Assembly (NCBI GenBank): GCA_016280445.1
Contig: JAEEGS010000048.1
Coordinates: 31,526 to 95,525, forward strand
Reading direction: 5' to 3'
Source of the DNA: Bacteroidaceae bacterium
Lineage (GTDB): Bacteria > Bacteroidota > Bacteroidia > Bacteroidales > Bacteroidaceae
DNA: 64,000 nt
Positions 27,309 to 36,753 of the stretch are shown here, in pieces (positions within the stretch are counted from its first letter, which is position 1; the number at the start of each line of letters is the position of its first letter). Under the pieces are notes generated by a model. That model was not told where the DNA came from, did not search any database, and saw only the letters and a list, made by a program, of their open reading frames with translations. The position numbers and the translations under genes are program-made.

Positions 27309-27470
27309 CTCACTTTTTTCCAAAGAAGTACGCAATCCCCCATTTTTGTTAACAATATGATAACTTTTTTCGGCGATGGGAACAAATTCACAGGTACAAA
27401 GTCCACCTTCGGCTTTGTGCCTTTTTTGCCTTGCGGTGTACAAATATCATCGTGAGGGGACATTCCTAGC

Positions 27471-27636
27471 GACGTTTCAGTTGTTTCAGTTTCAGTTAGT
27501 TTTTTGAGGGTCTGTCATGTATCAAATCTCCTATATTATACTTTATAACTAATTAATATTTAATAAGATATGTAATAAATAGAAGAAAGTTGTACCCTTC
27601 GAAAAATAACTGAAACAACTGAAACTGAAACGCCGC
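27471..27636. mobile_element. MITE-like inverted-repeat element (about 165 bp)
   Basis: The ends are inverted copies of each other: GCGACGTTTCAG at the left and, read in reverse complement, GCGGCGTTTCAG at the right. Inside each end the block of TTTCAG/TTGTTTCAG units is permuted, giving about 33 bp of imperfect inverted repeat (27473-27505 and 27602-27634). The middle of about 95 bp is very AT-rich and non-coding. No clear target-site duplication is visible, so the mobile nature is only suggested. Confidence 0.45.
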
Positions 27637-27788
27637 ATAAATAATATCATATCTTAAAAAGCTGTAAATCAACACAATATAACATCGGTAAGACTACAGC
27701 ATCTATAACAGCGAAGCTCAGTAAAGGCACAGAATGCATCAAAATCCTACTCTCAAAGGGCTGAAAAAGACCCCATCGTCGGGATTTC

Positions 27789-27994
27789 GTGACTGGGGTT
27801 ACCGTAATTACGGGAATGTCAGTATCGTAATTATGGGAACGACGTGGCGATAAATGAGGTTGTTTCATACGAAAAAACATAGATAACGCAGAAATGGCAA
27901 TAATAACCCCCGTTCCCAATTAATAGGTAACGGGGGTTTTATTGTATTGGTAACGGAAGTGTCAATTCACAGGCAAGCCCGTTGTCGTTTTGAC
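27789..27994. repeat. Intergenic repeat element, copy A, built of 23-bp units
   Basis: The stretch divides into nine units, all 23 bp except one of 22, most starting GGG or GGT. Positions 27818-27967 are about 80% identical to 46362-46513. The hairpin 27905-27914/27929-27938 (loop CCCAATTAATAGGT) is conserved in the second copy with one compensatory pair change. It lies downstream of the SusD gene on the minus strand and could end that long transcript. Confidence 0.8.
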
Positions 27995-28100
27995 CACAAA
28001 TGACAAAAAAAATTGCACGGATTAGGCGGATGTATAACCTGTTGATTGTCTAAACAGGTAAAGAATCCGTTTAATCCGTGTAATCTGTTGTTAGAGGTGC

Positions 28101-29816
28101 TTACTCAAGTGGCAAGTACCAGTTCTTCTTTTCCTTGAGGAATTGGAAGAGGTCTTCGTCTTTAGTACCCTTGCGGCGAGCCACCTTGTCTGCCAAGAAG
28201 GATGGGTCGTTACGGTGCTGGGAGAGACGCATGAGGTCGTAGAAACGGATACCTTCGGTTGCTGTTTCCAATGCCATCTCGTCGCAAATCTTGTCTTCGA
28301 CAAAGAGGATGCTGTCTGCCTTGGTGGAGAGTTCGGGGATGGCGTAGGTGCTGTCGCACTCCACGTTGCCACAACCGCGGGAATGGAGTCCTACGGTGTT
28401 CTCACGTGTGAAGGTGTACTCGCTGAAGGAGATGAGGTCGCCTGCGGCTGTACGCTCCTCCTCGGAGATGTACTTCTCAATGTTGTCTTTCCAAAGACCA
28501 TACTTCAGCACGGCAAAGGCAGCCTGAGGATAGCCTGCACGGTTGAGTGCCTCGGCATAGCGGAGGTAAACATGAGAGAGACGGTAGATGACGACAGGAG
28601 CGTGGCTTTGGGAGTATTTACGGCAATTCTGACTGAGTTTGGAGAAGTTGCCTGACATTGACAGGTAGGGGTCGGAGGTCTTGGTGGTAGTCAATGCCGG
28701 ATAGATGCTGGACATACGCAGGTCGCCACGCTGAGCCTCATTCTCAAGCACGGTGTCAGGATTCATGTAGAGTGTGTCGCGAAGAAGCGTGACAGGGTCG
28801 GTGAACAATGCCGTGTAGGTCTGCGAACGAGAGATCTCCTCGTAAGCAGCAGAGCGAGTGGCCTGATAGTAGTAGTTGTTTTCGCTGGTAGATGAGAACA
28901 CATCTTGCAGATAGGATATCGTTCCGTTGTACTCTTCGGTCTCCATCGGGATGAAGGTGAGCACTTGGGAGGATGAAAAAGATGAGAACAGGTTGGCATA
29001 ATCATCATCTACACGTTCGAACACTGGACCATTCAAGCGCCATGAGATGGAAGATGTGCCGAGGGGCTGGGTGTTGCCCTGCTTGGTAAGGAAGTCGTGG
29101 TAGAACTTGGCTGCCTCGTCGTAGCGTTCTGCCCAAAGGCACAGGTCGCCCAACAGGACGTAGATGGGGATGTAGAATTGTCTGGAGTTGAAGGTGTTGA
29201 TGCTACCGTAATCTGGGTAGGCGATGTCCTTGTAAGGTGTCAGGTCATCGATGAAGTAGTTGGCTATCCACTTCACATCACGATGCTCATACTTGGAGGG
29301 GTCGGCATCCTTCTCGGCCAAGATGGGTTGTGTGAAGAATGGTACCTCACCGTAGTTGATGGCCAACTGGAGATAAGTCCAGGCGCGGTAAGCCTTCACC
29401 ACTGCATATTCCTTCTCAAACACCCTGTAGCCGCGCTTGGTCAGTTCGAGGTCGGCATTGGCAAGGAAGTAGTTGCAGTTCTGGATGATGGCATAGTAGT
29501 CACGTGCATTGTTGTAGGGGTTGGATGCTGTGGCTGTGAAATTGGCTACTTGCTGCATGTCGAGTGTGGCCTGGTCGGTGAGCGAAGTGAGGTCACCACG
29601 CAGTTCACCCAACAGGACGGTGCGGTCGGCCACCTTCTGCATTTTGCCGACGATGCCCATCAAGGAATAGAGCGTATCGTTGGGTGTGTTGAGGGGGTTG
29701 TCCTCAACGAAGGAAACCAATTCGCTGTCGGCCTCGGAGCAGCTGGTCAAGCCCCCCACTCCAAAGAGGGGAAGGGCTATGGCTGCCATAATGCTATATA
29801 TATTCTTGAGTTTCAT
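28101..29816 (-). CDS. SusD-like outer-membrane glycan-binding lipoprotein (pair 1)
   Basis: The 571-residue product begins MKLKNIYSIMAAIALPLFGV and has a lipobox LTSC with C26 as the lipidated residue. The start at 29816 is preferred to 29828 because it matches the sister lipoproteins. It shows the SusD/RagB helical pattern: NNARDYYAIIQNCNYFLANA, EKEYAVVKAYRAWTYLQLAI and NYGEVPFFTQPIL in the N-terminal TPR part, and RYAEALNRAGYPQAAFAVL and EGIRFYDLMRLSQHR toward the C-terminus. It would cap the SusC transporter encoded just upstream and deliver xylan oligosaccharides. It is the last gene of the operon, followed by the repeat element at 27789-27994. Confidence 0.93.
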   Translation of the reverse strand: MKLKNIYSIMAAIALPLFGVGGLTSCSEADSELVSFVEDNPLNTPNDTLYSLMGIVGKMQKVADRTVLLGELRGDLTSLTDQATLDMQQVANFTATASNPYNNARDYYAIIQNCNYFLANADLELTKRGYRVFEKEYAVVKAYRAWTYLQLAINYGEVPFFTQPILAEKDADPSKYEHRDVKWIANYFIDDLTPYKDIAYPDYGSINTFNSRQFYIPIYVLLGDLCLWAERYDEAAKFYHDFLTKQGNTQPLGTSSISWRLNGPVFERVDDDYANLFSSFSSSQVLTFIPMETEEYNGTISYLQDVFSSTSENNYYYQATRSAAYEEISRSQTYTALFTDPVTLLRDTLYMNPDTVLENEAQRGDLRMSSIYPALTTTKTSDPYLSMSGNFSKLSQNCRKYSQSHAPVVIYRLSHVYLRYAEALNRAGYPQAAFAVLKYGLWKDNIEKYISEEERTAAGDLISFSEYTFTRENTVGLHSRGCGNVECDSTYAIPELSTKADSILFVEDKICDEMALETATEGIRFYDLMRLSQHRNDPSFLADKVARRKGTKDEDLFQFLKEKKNWYLPLE

Positions 29817-29856
29817 ACTTCGAATCATGAATTATCAATTATCAATTATCCATTCA

Positions 29857-32800
29857 TTAGAGGTTTATCTTTACACCGAAAGAGAAACTGCGGCCAGGAG
29901 CGAGGAGTCCGCGGTCGATGCCCATGCCGAGCACGGCATTAGACTGTGCGAACTCTGGATCGGAACCGAGATACTTGGTGATGGTGAAGAGGTTGTTGGC
30001 TGCTCCCCAGAAGGTGATGCCCTGCAGATAGGTGCTGCGTACTGGCAGACGATAGCTGAGGGTAACGTTCTTGAGTTTGAGGTAGGAGCCATTCTCTATC
30101 CAGCGGTCGGAGAAGCGGCTGTTGCCCATTTCGTCGAGGAATGAAGCACGTGGCACTTCTGTCTGCTGACCGTCGTGTGTCCAACGTGAAAGCATGTTGG
30201 TGGTCTGGTTGTAGAAGTAAGAACCTGACTCCAGAATGCTGCGCTGGTAGTTGTAGAGGTCACCTCCAACGGAGTAGTTGAACGATGCAGAGAGTGTAAA
30301 TCTCTTCCATGAAAGTTGAGTGGAGAAGTTACCATAGATATCGGGGTTGGGGTCGCCAATCACTTGCATATCTTCAGAACCGATGCGGCCTTCGTAACCA
30401 ACTTCGTCCTTCACATTCACGAAGTGCATGTCACCTGCCTGGAAGTATTGTCTGGCACCAGTTTGGGTGGTCTGATAGAGGCCTGCCCTATCGGCATCGT
30501 CCTGTGTGGAGAACACACCTGCGGTCTTGTAGCCATAGAAGAGACCTGCTGCCTTACCTACCTGATTGAGGACGGTGGCGCCATAGAGTTCCTGAGTCAT
30601 GGATGACTGACCGCCAGGCAGACGCTTGATGCGGTTCTTGTAGTGACCCATCGATGCTGCCACAGACCACTGCCAGTCTTTCGTGTTCAGAATCTTCACA
30701 TTGGCACTAATGTCGAAGCCATCGTTGGTGACACGTCCATCGTTAATCCAGTTGGTCGAGAGACCTGAGATGTAGGACAGGGTGCCGAGCGAAAGCAGGT
30801 TGTAGGTGTTGCTGTGGAAGTAGTTGGCTGAGAGATAGAGGCGGTTGTCGAAGAAAGAGCCTTGCACACCTGCTGTGAAGCGGGCTGTGGTCTCCCATTG
30901 CAACTTCGTGTTACCGATATTGGACATGCTGATGCCTGTGAGCGAGTTGAACAGACGCCCAGAGGTGAAGTAGGTGCGCGATGCAATACTGTTAATGTCG
31001 TCGTTACCAAGCAGGTCGAAACCACCATTCAGTTTCAGGTAGTTCACCTGACGGTTTGGACGGAACCAACTTTCATTGGTGAGCACCCAAGCAGCCTCTA
31101 CTGAGGGGAAGAAGCCAAAGGCATATTTACCTATCTTCACACCTTCGTTGGCATCCACACCAAACTTGCTAGAGCCGTCCATCGCTATCGTGGAAGAAAG
31201 GTAGTAACGCTCCTTATAGTTGTAGCCAGCGGTGAGATAGTAGGTCAAATCGACGTCGCGGTTATCAACACCATCGGTCTGCTTATATTCCAGAGAAGAA
31301 GACATGTTTGGAGTCTTATCGTTACCTGTGTTGTAACCAATCTGGGTGTTCAGACGGTAAGTGTCGCGCAAATAGCGGAAACCAGCCTTACCTGTCAGAT
31401 AGTGACCGCCAAAGCGATGCTTATAACTCATGGAGAGGTCGTTCATGATGGTAATCTGACGGCCTGCCAAAGCACTTGCACAGTTCTGCACCTTACCAAT
31501 GCCTTCCACCTTGTACTCAGGTACACCGGTAGTGGGCAGATAGTAGTTCTCGTCGGTGTTGACCAACTGGAAAGCGAAGTGGTTAGCCAGTGTCCAATCC
31601 TTATTGATGTTCCAAGATGGCGTGATGGCCAATGACACCATACGGTTGCCGAAGTAGTTCTTGTTGCGGCCCTCGCCATTCTGAAGGATTGAGAGCGGGT
31701 TGGCCAACGATGTGGTGTAGTCGTTAGAAACCACCAGGTCGGAGAGATACTCATCAGCTTCAGCCAAATAGCCGGACAGATGTCCACTGGTATCGTAAGC
31801 GTAAGGCGAAAGGAATGGTGACTTGATGAGTGAGAGGAATGCGGGAGCGGTGATGAGTCCATCGGTCACGTTATCCTTCACACCGTCGTCACGCATGTTG
31901 CGAGTCACGTCGGAGTAGGCTGCATCAAAGCGCACATAGATGTCCTTGGTCAGCGAGATGTCTGAATTCAGACGCAGATTGAAACGAGAGAAGGAGAAGT
32001 CCTTCAATGTACCATTAGAACCAGCATAACCTACCGACAGGTTGTAGTTGGCCACGTCGTCACCACCCTGCACGTTGATGCTGTAGTTCTGTGTGTAAGC
32101 GGTGCGCTGGATCTTGTCGCTCCAGTCGGTTGAGTTGTGATACCATGGGTAGTAATAGTAGTTGGGATCGGTCTGGAGGAACTTGAACGAGTTCTTCTTT
32201 GTGCCGGTCGTACCAATCAACTCTGAGGCGTATACGCGGAACTGCTCGGCGTTCATCATATCAACTGTCTTGGGAGCAGTCTCGAAACTGCCACCAATGC
32301 TCACGTCAATTTTCGTGGCCATCGACTTGTTGCGCTTCGTCTCGATAATGACAACACCATTGGCGCCTTTCGCACCATAGATGGCTGTTCCGTTCTTGAG
32401 AACTGACACTTTTTCGATGTCTTCCACCATGATGCCGGAGAGGATGTTGTTGAAGAATCCATCATGCAGAGAAGGAGAATTCCACTGCATGTTCTGGATG
32501 ACACCGTCGACAATCACCAGAGGCTGGGCATTGCTGTTGAGGGAGTTGAGACCGTTCATCAGCATCTTCACACCCTGTGCAGGCTGACCGCCACGCACGT
32601 TTGTGAGCATGTCGCCACCCAGATTCTGCTGTATCTGGTTGTCGATGGAGATGTCATTGTTGTTATAAGTGACCAAGGTGGTCTTCTGGCTGGTGGCCAA
32701 AGTTTGGCGGGTATAGGTCTCGGCAAACTTGGAGGAGTACATCTGTACCTCCTGCACCCGTTCGCCCTTGCCAACTGGCTGCTGCACCATGGTGTAACCA

Positions 32801-33066
32801 TCGGCCACAAACATCAGCGAAGTGACATAAGTCGGAATCTTGATGGTGTACTCGCCCTGTTCGTCTGTCATGGCCGAATAGCGCGGATTGTTGTATGCCT
32901 GCACCTGTACACCGACAGCAGGCTCTTTAGTGGCGGCATCGATAACACGACCTTTCGCCTCACGCACATTGGCCTCAGCCTTCTGTGGCGCAGCCTCCTG
33001 AGCACTCAGGTTCAAGGCGAAGCAAGTGTTCATCCCCACGGCTATTGCAAATAAAATGCGTTTCAT
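29857..33066 (-). CDS. SusC-like TonB-dependent outer-membrane transporter (pair 1)
   Basis: The 1069-residue product has signal peptide MKRILFAIAVGMNTCFALNLSAQ. Residues about 35-105 are a carboxypeptidase-D regulatory-like domain (GRVIDAATKEPAVGVQVQAY), about 130-250 the plug (PLVIVDGVIQ; SVLKNGTAIYGAKGANGVVI), then the beta-barrel ending in RSFSFGVKINL. The region before the plug lacks the usual EVVV stretch seen in the second SusC. The start overlaps the stop of the upstream FAS1 gene by four bases (ATGA at 33063-33066), which suggests coupled translation. It imports oligosaccharides with SusD. Confidence 0.95.
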   Translation of the reverse strand: MKRILFAIAVGMNTCFALNLSAQEAAPQKAEANVREAKGRVIDAATKEPAVGVQVQAYNNPRYSAMTDEQGEYTIKIPTYVTSLMFVADGYTMVQQPVGKGERVQEVQMYSSKFAETYTRQTLATSQKTTLVTYNNNDISIDNQIQQNLGGDMLTNVRGGQPAQGVKMLMNGLNSLNSNAQPLVIVDGVIQNMQWNSPSLHDGFFNNILSGIMVEDIEKVSVLKNGTAIYGAKGANGVVIIETKRNKSMATKIDVSIGGSFETAPKTVDMMNAEQFRVYASELIGTTGTKKNSFKFLQTDPNYYYYPWYHNSTDWSDKIQRTAYTQNYSINVQGGDDVANYNLSVGYAGSNGTLKDFSFSRFNLRLNSDISLTKDIYVRFDAAYSDVTRNMRDDGVKDNVTDGLITAPAFLSLIKSPFLSPYAYDTSGHLSGYLAEADEYLSDLVVSNDYTTSLANPLSILQNGEGRNKNYFGNRMVSLAITPSWNINKDWTLANHFAFQLVNTDENYYLPTTGVPEYKVEGIGKVQNCASALAGRQITIMNDLSMSYKHRFGGHYLTGKAGFRYLRDTYRLNTQIGYNTGNDKTPNMSSSLEYKQTDGVDNRDVDLTYYLTAGYNYKERYYLSSTIAMDGSSKFGVDANEGVKIGKYAFGFFPSVEAAWVLTNESWFRPNRQVNYLKLNGGFDLLGNDDINSIASRTYFTSGRLFNSLTGISMSNIGNTKLQWETTARFTAGVQGSFFDNRLYLSANYFHSNTYNLLSLGTLSYISGLSTNWINDGRVTNDGFDISANVKILNTKDWQWSVAASMGHYKNRIKRLPGGQSSMTQELYGATVLNQVGKAAGLFYGYKTAGVFSTQDDADRAGLYQTTQTGARQYFQAGDMHFVNVKDEVGYEGRIGSEDMQVIGDPNPDIYGNFSTQLSWKRFTLSASFNYSVGGDLYNYQRSILESGSYFYNQTTNMLSRWTHDGQQTEVPRASFLDEMGNSRFSDRWIENGSYLKLKNVTLSYRLPVRSTYLQGITFWGAANNLFTITKYLGSDPEFAQSNAVLGMGIDRGLLAPGRSFSFGVKINL

Positions 33067-34745
33067 TTCTGTGCCTCCTTTCTTTTCTTTGCTTCCACGA
33101 GGGCGTCACCACCTTCATCAGAAACGGGTTTGAGGTAGATACAATCCAAGAACATCTCGCGTGAATAGGCTTTCACTTCTGCAGGCTTCTTACTATTGAT
33201 GGAGCACTGCAGCTGCAAACGGACTGTGGCATCCTGCTGCTGATAGTTGCAGACAGGGAATGTGAATGTGGTGATCTTCACCGTGTCCACACAGCGGCCA
33301 TCAGTGATGAGTTCCTCGTCGAGAACAAGGCTCTGTTCTTCACCATTCTCGTCCATGTAGAACAGCGTAGCTATGAACTTGTTAGGCTTGAAGTCACGTG
33401 AGTTGGACAGATAGACAGTCTTAGGCAGAATCACGGCATTGATGTCGTAAGTGCCCGACAAGGTGTTTCTGATTTCGAACGTGGCTTTCCAGTTGCTGGT
33501 ATTCTTGGCTGGCACGATAGACACGTAGGCATTCCCGGAGATGGTATCACCGATGGCATCGCGATAGCTCAACGTACATTCGGTGTTCTCCGTCATCTTG
33601 GACCTATCTTCACCCTGTGTCGTGATGGGATGGAAGAAGAGGTCTTCAGGAGTGAATGGCCACTCGTTGACACGATAGATATAGCCATTGGAACACATGA
33701 GGTCGCTGTTGATGTTGGCTGGATCCATCACACCATCTGCCTCATAAGGCTTATGGAACACGTGGTAAGGCCATTCTCTTCCACTATTGTAAGAAGTGGA
33801 GAAGATGGAGTCTTGCTCCGAACGCTGCACGTTCTTGTTATAAATCAAGTCACGAATCAAAGAGACATTTGTCCAATAACGGCTGATGGAATCGGCCTTC
33901 TCTACAGAACCATAGTTGAAGAAACGGGCTGCTTCCTCATAGACAGGCTCCCATGTTGCCTTGTTGGGCACAATCATGAAGTAGGTGGAGTCTTCCGACA
34001 TGATTTGGTCAAACACACGGAAAAGGTAATTCTCCTTGACCATCACAGAGTCAGAATAAACTTTCAAACCATCCTCAATACCCAATTCGATGGACTGATT
34101 CTCGTCCAGTTTCTGCTTCTCATAGTGAGACAAGAAGTCGCCGATGTGACTGAACTCGTCCATCGATGTGAGACCCTCATAGATGTTATAAGTGTACTGC
34201 GCATCGTCATCCACCACATGAAGCAGACCGTTGGTGGCTGGCATGTTCTTGTGCTTGATATCGAGCACCTCTGCATTGTAAATGGCGTTCGGGTTGAGTG
34301 CGAGGAACTTGTCATTCAACATTCTCACACTTTCGTCCGTCTGTCCGTTCATGTTGTAGAGGTTGTGGGCGATGTGGTTCATCACAAAGTGCTGTCCCAC
34401 AGTTGAGTCACCCTTCTCCGTTTGGCAGACTTCGAGCAACGAGTCAATGTTGTAGGTGCCGTTCACTGGTGCCCATACGGTCAATGTCTGGTCAGCATCC
34501 AGCAAGTCGGCAAACGTCACCTTCGTGCGGTGGTTGTTGTTATACACATGCGTTGCCTGCAGCAGCGAGAGGAAATCACTCAGTTGAGGATCGTTTTTCA
34601 CCAACTGAAGCAGTGACGACGTGCCGTTTGAGCCCTCCATGTCGTAGTGGTCGTCCCATGAGTCGGAACAGCCCACCAGACCCTGCGAGGCAACGGCAAG
34701 GACAACGGCACCTGCCATCATTTTATATATATTCTTTACTTTCAT
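33063..34745 (-). CDS. FAS1 (fasciclin)-type surface lipoprotein
   Basis: The 560-residue product begins MKVKNIYKMMAGAVVLAVAS with a lipobox LVGC (C26). Residues about 40-185 show a FAS1 fold pattern (TVWAPVNGTYNIDSLLE; FVMNHIAHNLY; NMPATNGLLHVVD), and residues about 190-360 look like a more diverged second FAS1 domain. The C-terminal about 150 residues (TYDINAVILPKTVYLSN; MFLDCIYLKPV) are a beta-sandwich of unknown type. It lies 22 bp from the previous FAS1 gene and overlaps SusC by 4 bp. A surface glycan-binding role is inferred from its place where SusE/F-like proteins normally stand. Confidence 0.85.
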   Translation of the reverse strand: MKVKNIYKMMAGAVVLAVASQGLVGCSDSWDDHYDMEGSNGTSSLLQLVKNDPQLSDFLSLLQATHVYNNNHRTKVTFADLLDADQTLTVWAPVNGTYNIDSLLEVCQTEKGDSTVGQHFVMNHIAHNLYNMNGQTDESVRMLNDKFLALNPNAIYNAEVLDIKHKNMPATNGLLHVVDDDAQYTYNIYEGLTSMDEFSHIGDFLSHYEKQKLDENQSIELGIEDGLKVYSDSVMVKENYLFRVFDQIMSEDSTYFMIVPNKATWEPVYEEAARFFNYGSVEKADSISRYWTNVSLIRDLIYNKNVQRSEQDSIFSTSYNSGREWPYHVFHKPYEADGVMDPANINSDLMCSNGYIYRVNEWPFTPEDLFFHPITTQGEDRSKMTENTECTLSYRDAIGDTISGNAYVSIVPAKNTSNWKATFEIRNTLSGTYDINAVILPKTVYLSNSRDFKPNKFIATLFYMDENGEEQSLVLDEELITDGRCVDTVKITTFTFPVCNYQQQDATVRLQLQCSINSKKPAEVKAYSREMFLDCIYLKPVSDEGGDALVEAKKRKEAQK

Positions 34746-34767
34746 ACGGATTATCTATTATATATTA

Positions 34768-36747
34768 TTAATGTGTATCCTCAGCTGTCTGACCAGCGTA
34801 AACACTCTTCGGACAGAACTCAAAGTAGTTGATAGGCAACTCTGCCTGAGGATTGTCCGACACAAGTTTAATACGGAGCCAATACTCTTTGGTTGGATCA
34901 AGGCGCTGTGTGGTGAGAATCTTACGGAACTTACCAGAATTGGCTCGAAGGTTGTTGGAGCCACCCTGATTCCAAGAGTCCATATCCTTCATGATGCCAC
35001 GATTATGCATTGCCTTGTCAATAGCACGGTTTTCCTCATTATCCTCTGTGTCAGCCACCCAACCAATACGTGGGTCACCCCCCCAGATAGTAAAGTCAAT
35101 CGGCAAGCCCATGGGCTTCAAATCGCCCTTTTCACCAAAATAAATCTGAACAACTCCACGGTCAGTACCAGCACCGTATGCAAAGCGGATTTCATAAGTG
35201 TTTTCTGGCACAGGCGGCAACTTGAAAGCGATGTCGAACTGACCAATCAAGTCGACGGCATCAGAGTAAGTAGCCATCCAAACACCACGTTCGCGCAATG
35301 CCAATGTTGGATTAACACCATGGAAGTCCCAACCATCCACTACCTTGAAGCCAGTCAGATGGTTACCATCCGTATTACCACGTGCACCTGCGTTGAGGAA
35401 CTCGGTTGACATGGTAATCACATTCCAACGAATACGGTCGTTAAACACCACATCGCGGGTTTCCTGATCATAGAAAAGTACCTTGTCAATGTAATGGTAG
35501 ATACCATTCAACGCTTGATTATTGAGCGGTTCCACTGGCAAACCAGCCTCTTCCAGCTCTTGGTCATGAATGGTTGTCATCTCAGATGGCGTGTACACCT
35601 TTACACCTTGTACAGTATACTTGCTGCCCACTCCCTTACGGTTGATGAACATACCCTCCGAAGGTGAAGAGAACTTCATGACAGTACCTGGCATCAAAGT
35701 CGTATACCAGTCTGTACAGTCAATAAGGTTTGGCATAGCACAAGTTGTCTTATAATTGATACCACTCTCCGAGATGGTGAAGTCGTTAATAGCCGCATAG
35801 TAAGGCAGCAAGTGGTAAGAGATGAAACGGTTCAACGGGTTGCGACGATCGGTCCATTCATCATCATATTTTCCAGCATCGTCGGGATACATCGCGTCAT
35901 ACACCTCTTTTGCCCGTTGTTTCAAATCGTCAAGGTTATTGATACCTGCATCGGCAAAGACTTTGTTGGTCTCAACCAGTGCCGTGAATCGCCTCTTGCG
36001 CTCACCTGGGTAATACATCTGATAAGTAGCACCCGTACGGTGGAACGGAATGGGCTTATAGACAGAGTCCTGGTCGATGGTATAAGTTTCATCCAAATAA
36101 GCGTAAAGGCTATCGGACAAACCTGTCAAGGTCAACGCAGATGTGAAGAGAGAAATGTTCTGATCCTCCAGCAACTTCTCAGGCAGATAAGAACTGGAAG
36201 GCTGAATAACACGGTCAAGCGTGTGCACCACTCCATTCTCCACAGAGTCGTCGCGCACCACCAGTTTAGAGGCCATGTTCACGTAGTACATTGCATTACC
36301 ACCTTCTGCATCGCCGTCGCACGAGAAGGTGAGGAAACGCCCGTTCATGTTTTCTGTCGGGATGTTACCATCAGCCAAGTCGGTGGTGAAGAACGTTTCG
36401 CTGATGATATGGTTCCAGGACAGCGTGTCACACTCCTCCTTCGAGAGGTCTGCCACACTGTTGTAGCCATGATCATGCAGATAATTTTCAATGGCCGTAT
36501 TGGTTGGCGCAAAACAAGTGTAGGTGCCATAGGTGGCCATCATGCCATACAACCCCGAGCGATGAAGAATCTCCGTAAACTCGCTGTATAGTTCGGGGCG
36601 GTTGTCGAGGTAGTCGCTCACCATCTCACCCTTGAAGGTGTAGTAATTCTCTCCGCTTGGTTCGTCAGAGCAACTCACCAACGCTTGTGCAGCGAAAACG
36701 AGAAGGGCAACTCCTGCTAAAATTTTATATATATTCTTCAGTTTCAT
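34768..36747 (-). CDS. FAS1 (fasciclin)-type surface lipoprotein with C-terminal beta domain
   Basis: The 659-residue product begins MKLKNIYKILAGVALLVFAA with lipobox LVSC (C26). Residues about 35-190 are a FAS1 domain (YGTYTCFAPTNTAIENYLHD; SWNHIISETFF; VENGVVHTLDRV). A second FAS1-like region follows (about 200-430). The C-terminal about 200 residues (NPTLALRERGVW; YEIRFAYGAGTDRGVVQIYF; YWLRIKLVSDN) form a sandwich resembling the DUF5108-type partner of FAS1 in Bacteroidota, an identification made by pattern only. It starts only 6 bp after SusD pair 2. Its role is probably binding glycan at the surface. Confidence 0.85.
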   Translation of the reverse strand: MKLKNIYKILAGVALLVFAAQALVSCSDEPSGENYYTFKGEMVSDYLDNRPELYSEFTEILHRSGLYGMMATYGTYTCFAPTNTAIENYLHDHGYNSVADLSKEECDTLSWNHIISETFFTTDLADGNIPTENMNGRFLTFSCDGDAEGGNAMYYVNMASKLVVRDDSVENGVVHTLDRVIQPSSSYLPEKLLEDQNISLFTSALTLTGLSDSLYAYLDETYTIDQDSVYKPIPFHRTGATYQMYYPGERKRRFTALVETNKVFADAGINNLDDLKQRAKEVYDAMYPDDAGKYDDEWTDRRNPLNRFISYHLLPYYAAINDFTISESGINYKTTCAMPNLIDCTDWYTTLMPGTVMKFSSPSEGMFINRKGVGSKYTVQGVKVYTPSEMTTIHDQELEEAGLPVEPLNNQALNGIYHYIDKVLFYDQETRDVVFNDRIRWNVITMSTEFLNAGARGNTDGNHLTGFKVVDGWDFHGVNPTLALRERGVWMATYSDAVDLIGQFDIAFKLPPVPENTYEIRFAYGAGTDRGVVQIYFGEKGDLKPMGLPIDFTIWGGDPRIGWVADTEDNEENRAIDKAMHNRGIMKDMDSWNQGGSNNLRANSGKFRKILTTQRLDPTKEYWLRIKLVSDNPQAELPINYFEFCPKSVYAGQTAEDTH

Positions 36748-36753
36748 AACACA

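Larger units (their letters stand above)
27282..28100. other. Non-coding region between transporter and SusC/D operon
   Basis: No gene is supported. It contains the transporter promoter box (27301-27308), a small hairpin followed by T on the plus strand (27392-27427), a MITE-like inverted-repeat element (27471-27636) and a repeat element built of 23-bp units (27789-27994). The rest is AT-rich. A 90-codon frame at 27647-27919 on the minus strand runs through the repeat and is not credible. Confidence 0.75.

Noticed and set aside
27392..27427. Hairpin with T-run on the plus strand
   Set aside because: No plus-strand gene lies upstream, so a terminator function cannot be supported; noted only as structure.
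27647..27919. Minus-strand open frame of 90 codons
   Set aside because: It reads through the 23-bp-unit repeat element and has no homologous pattern in copy B.
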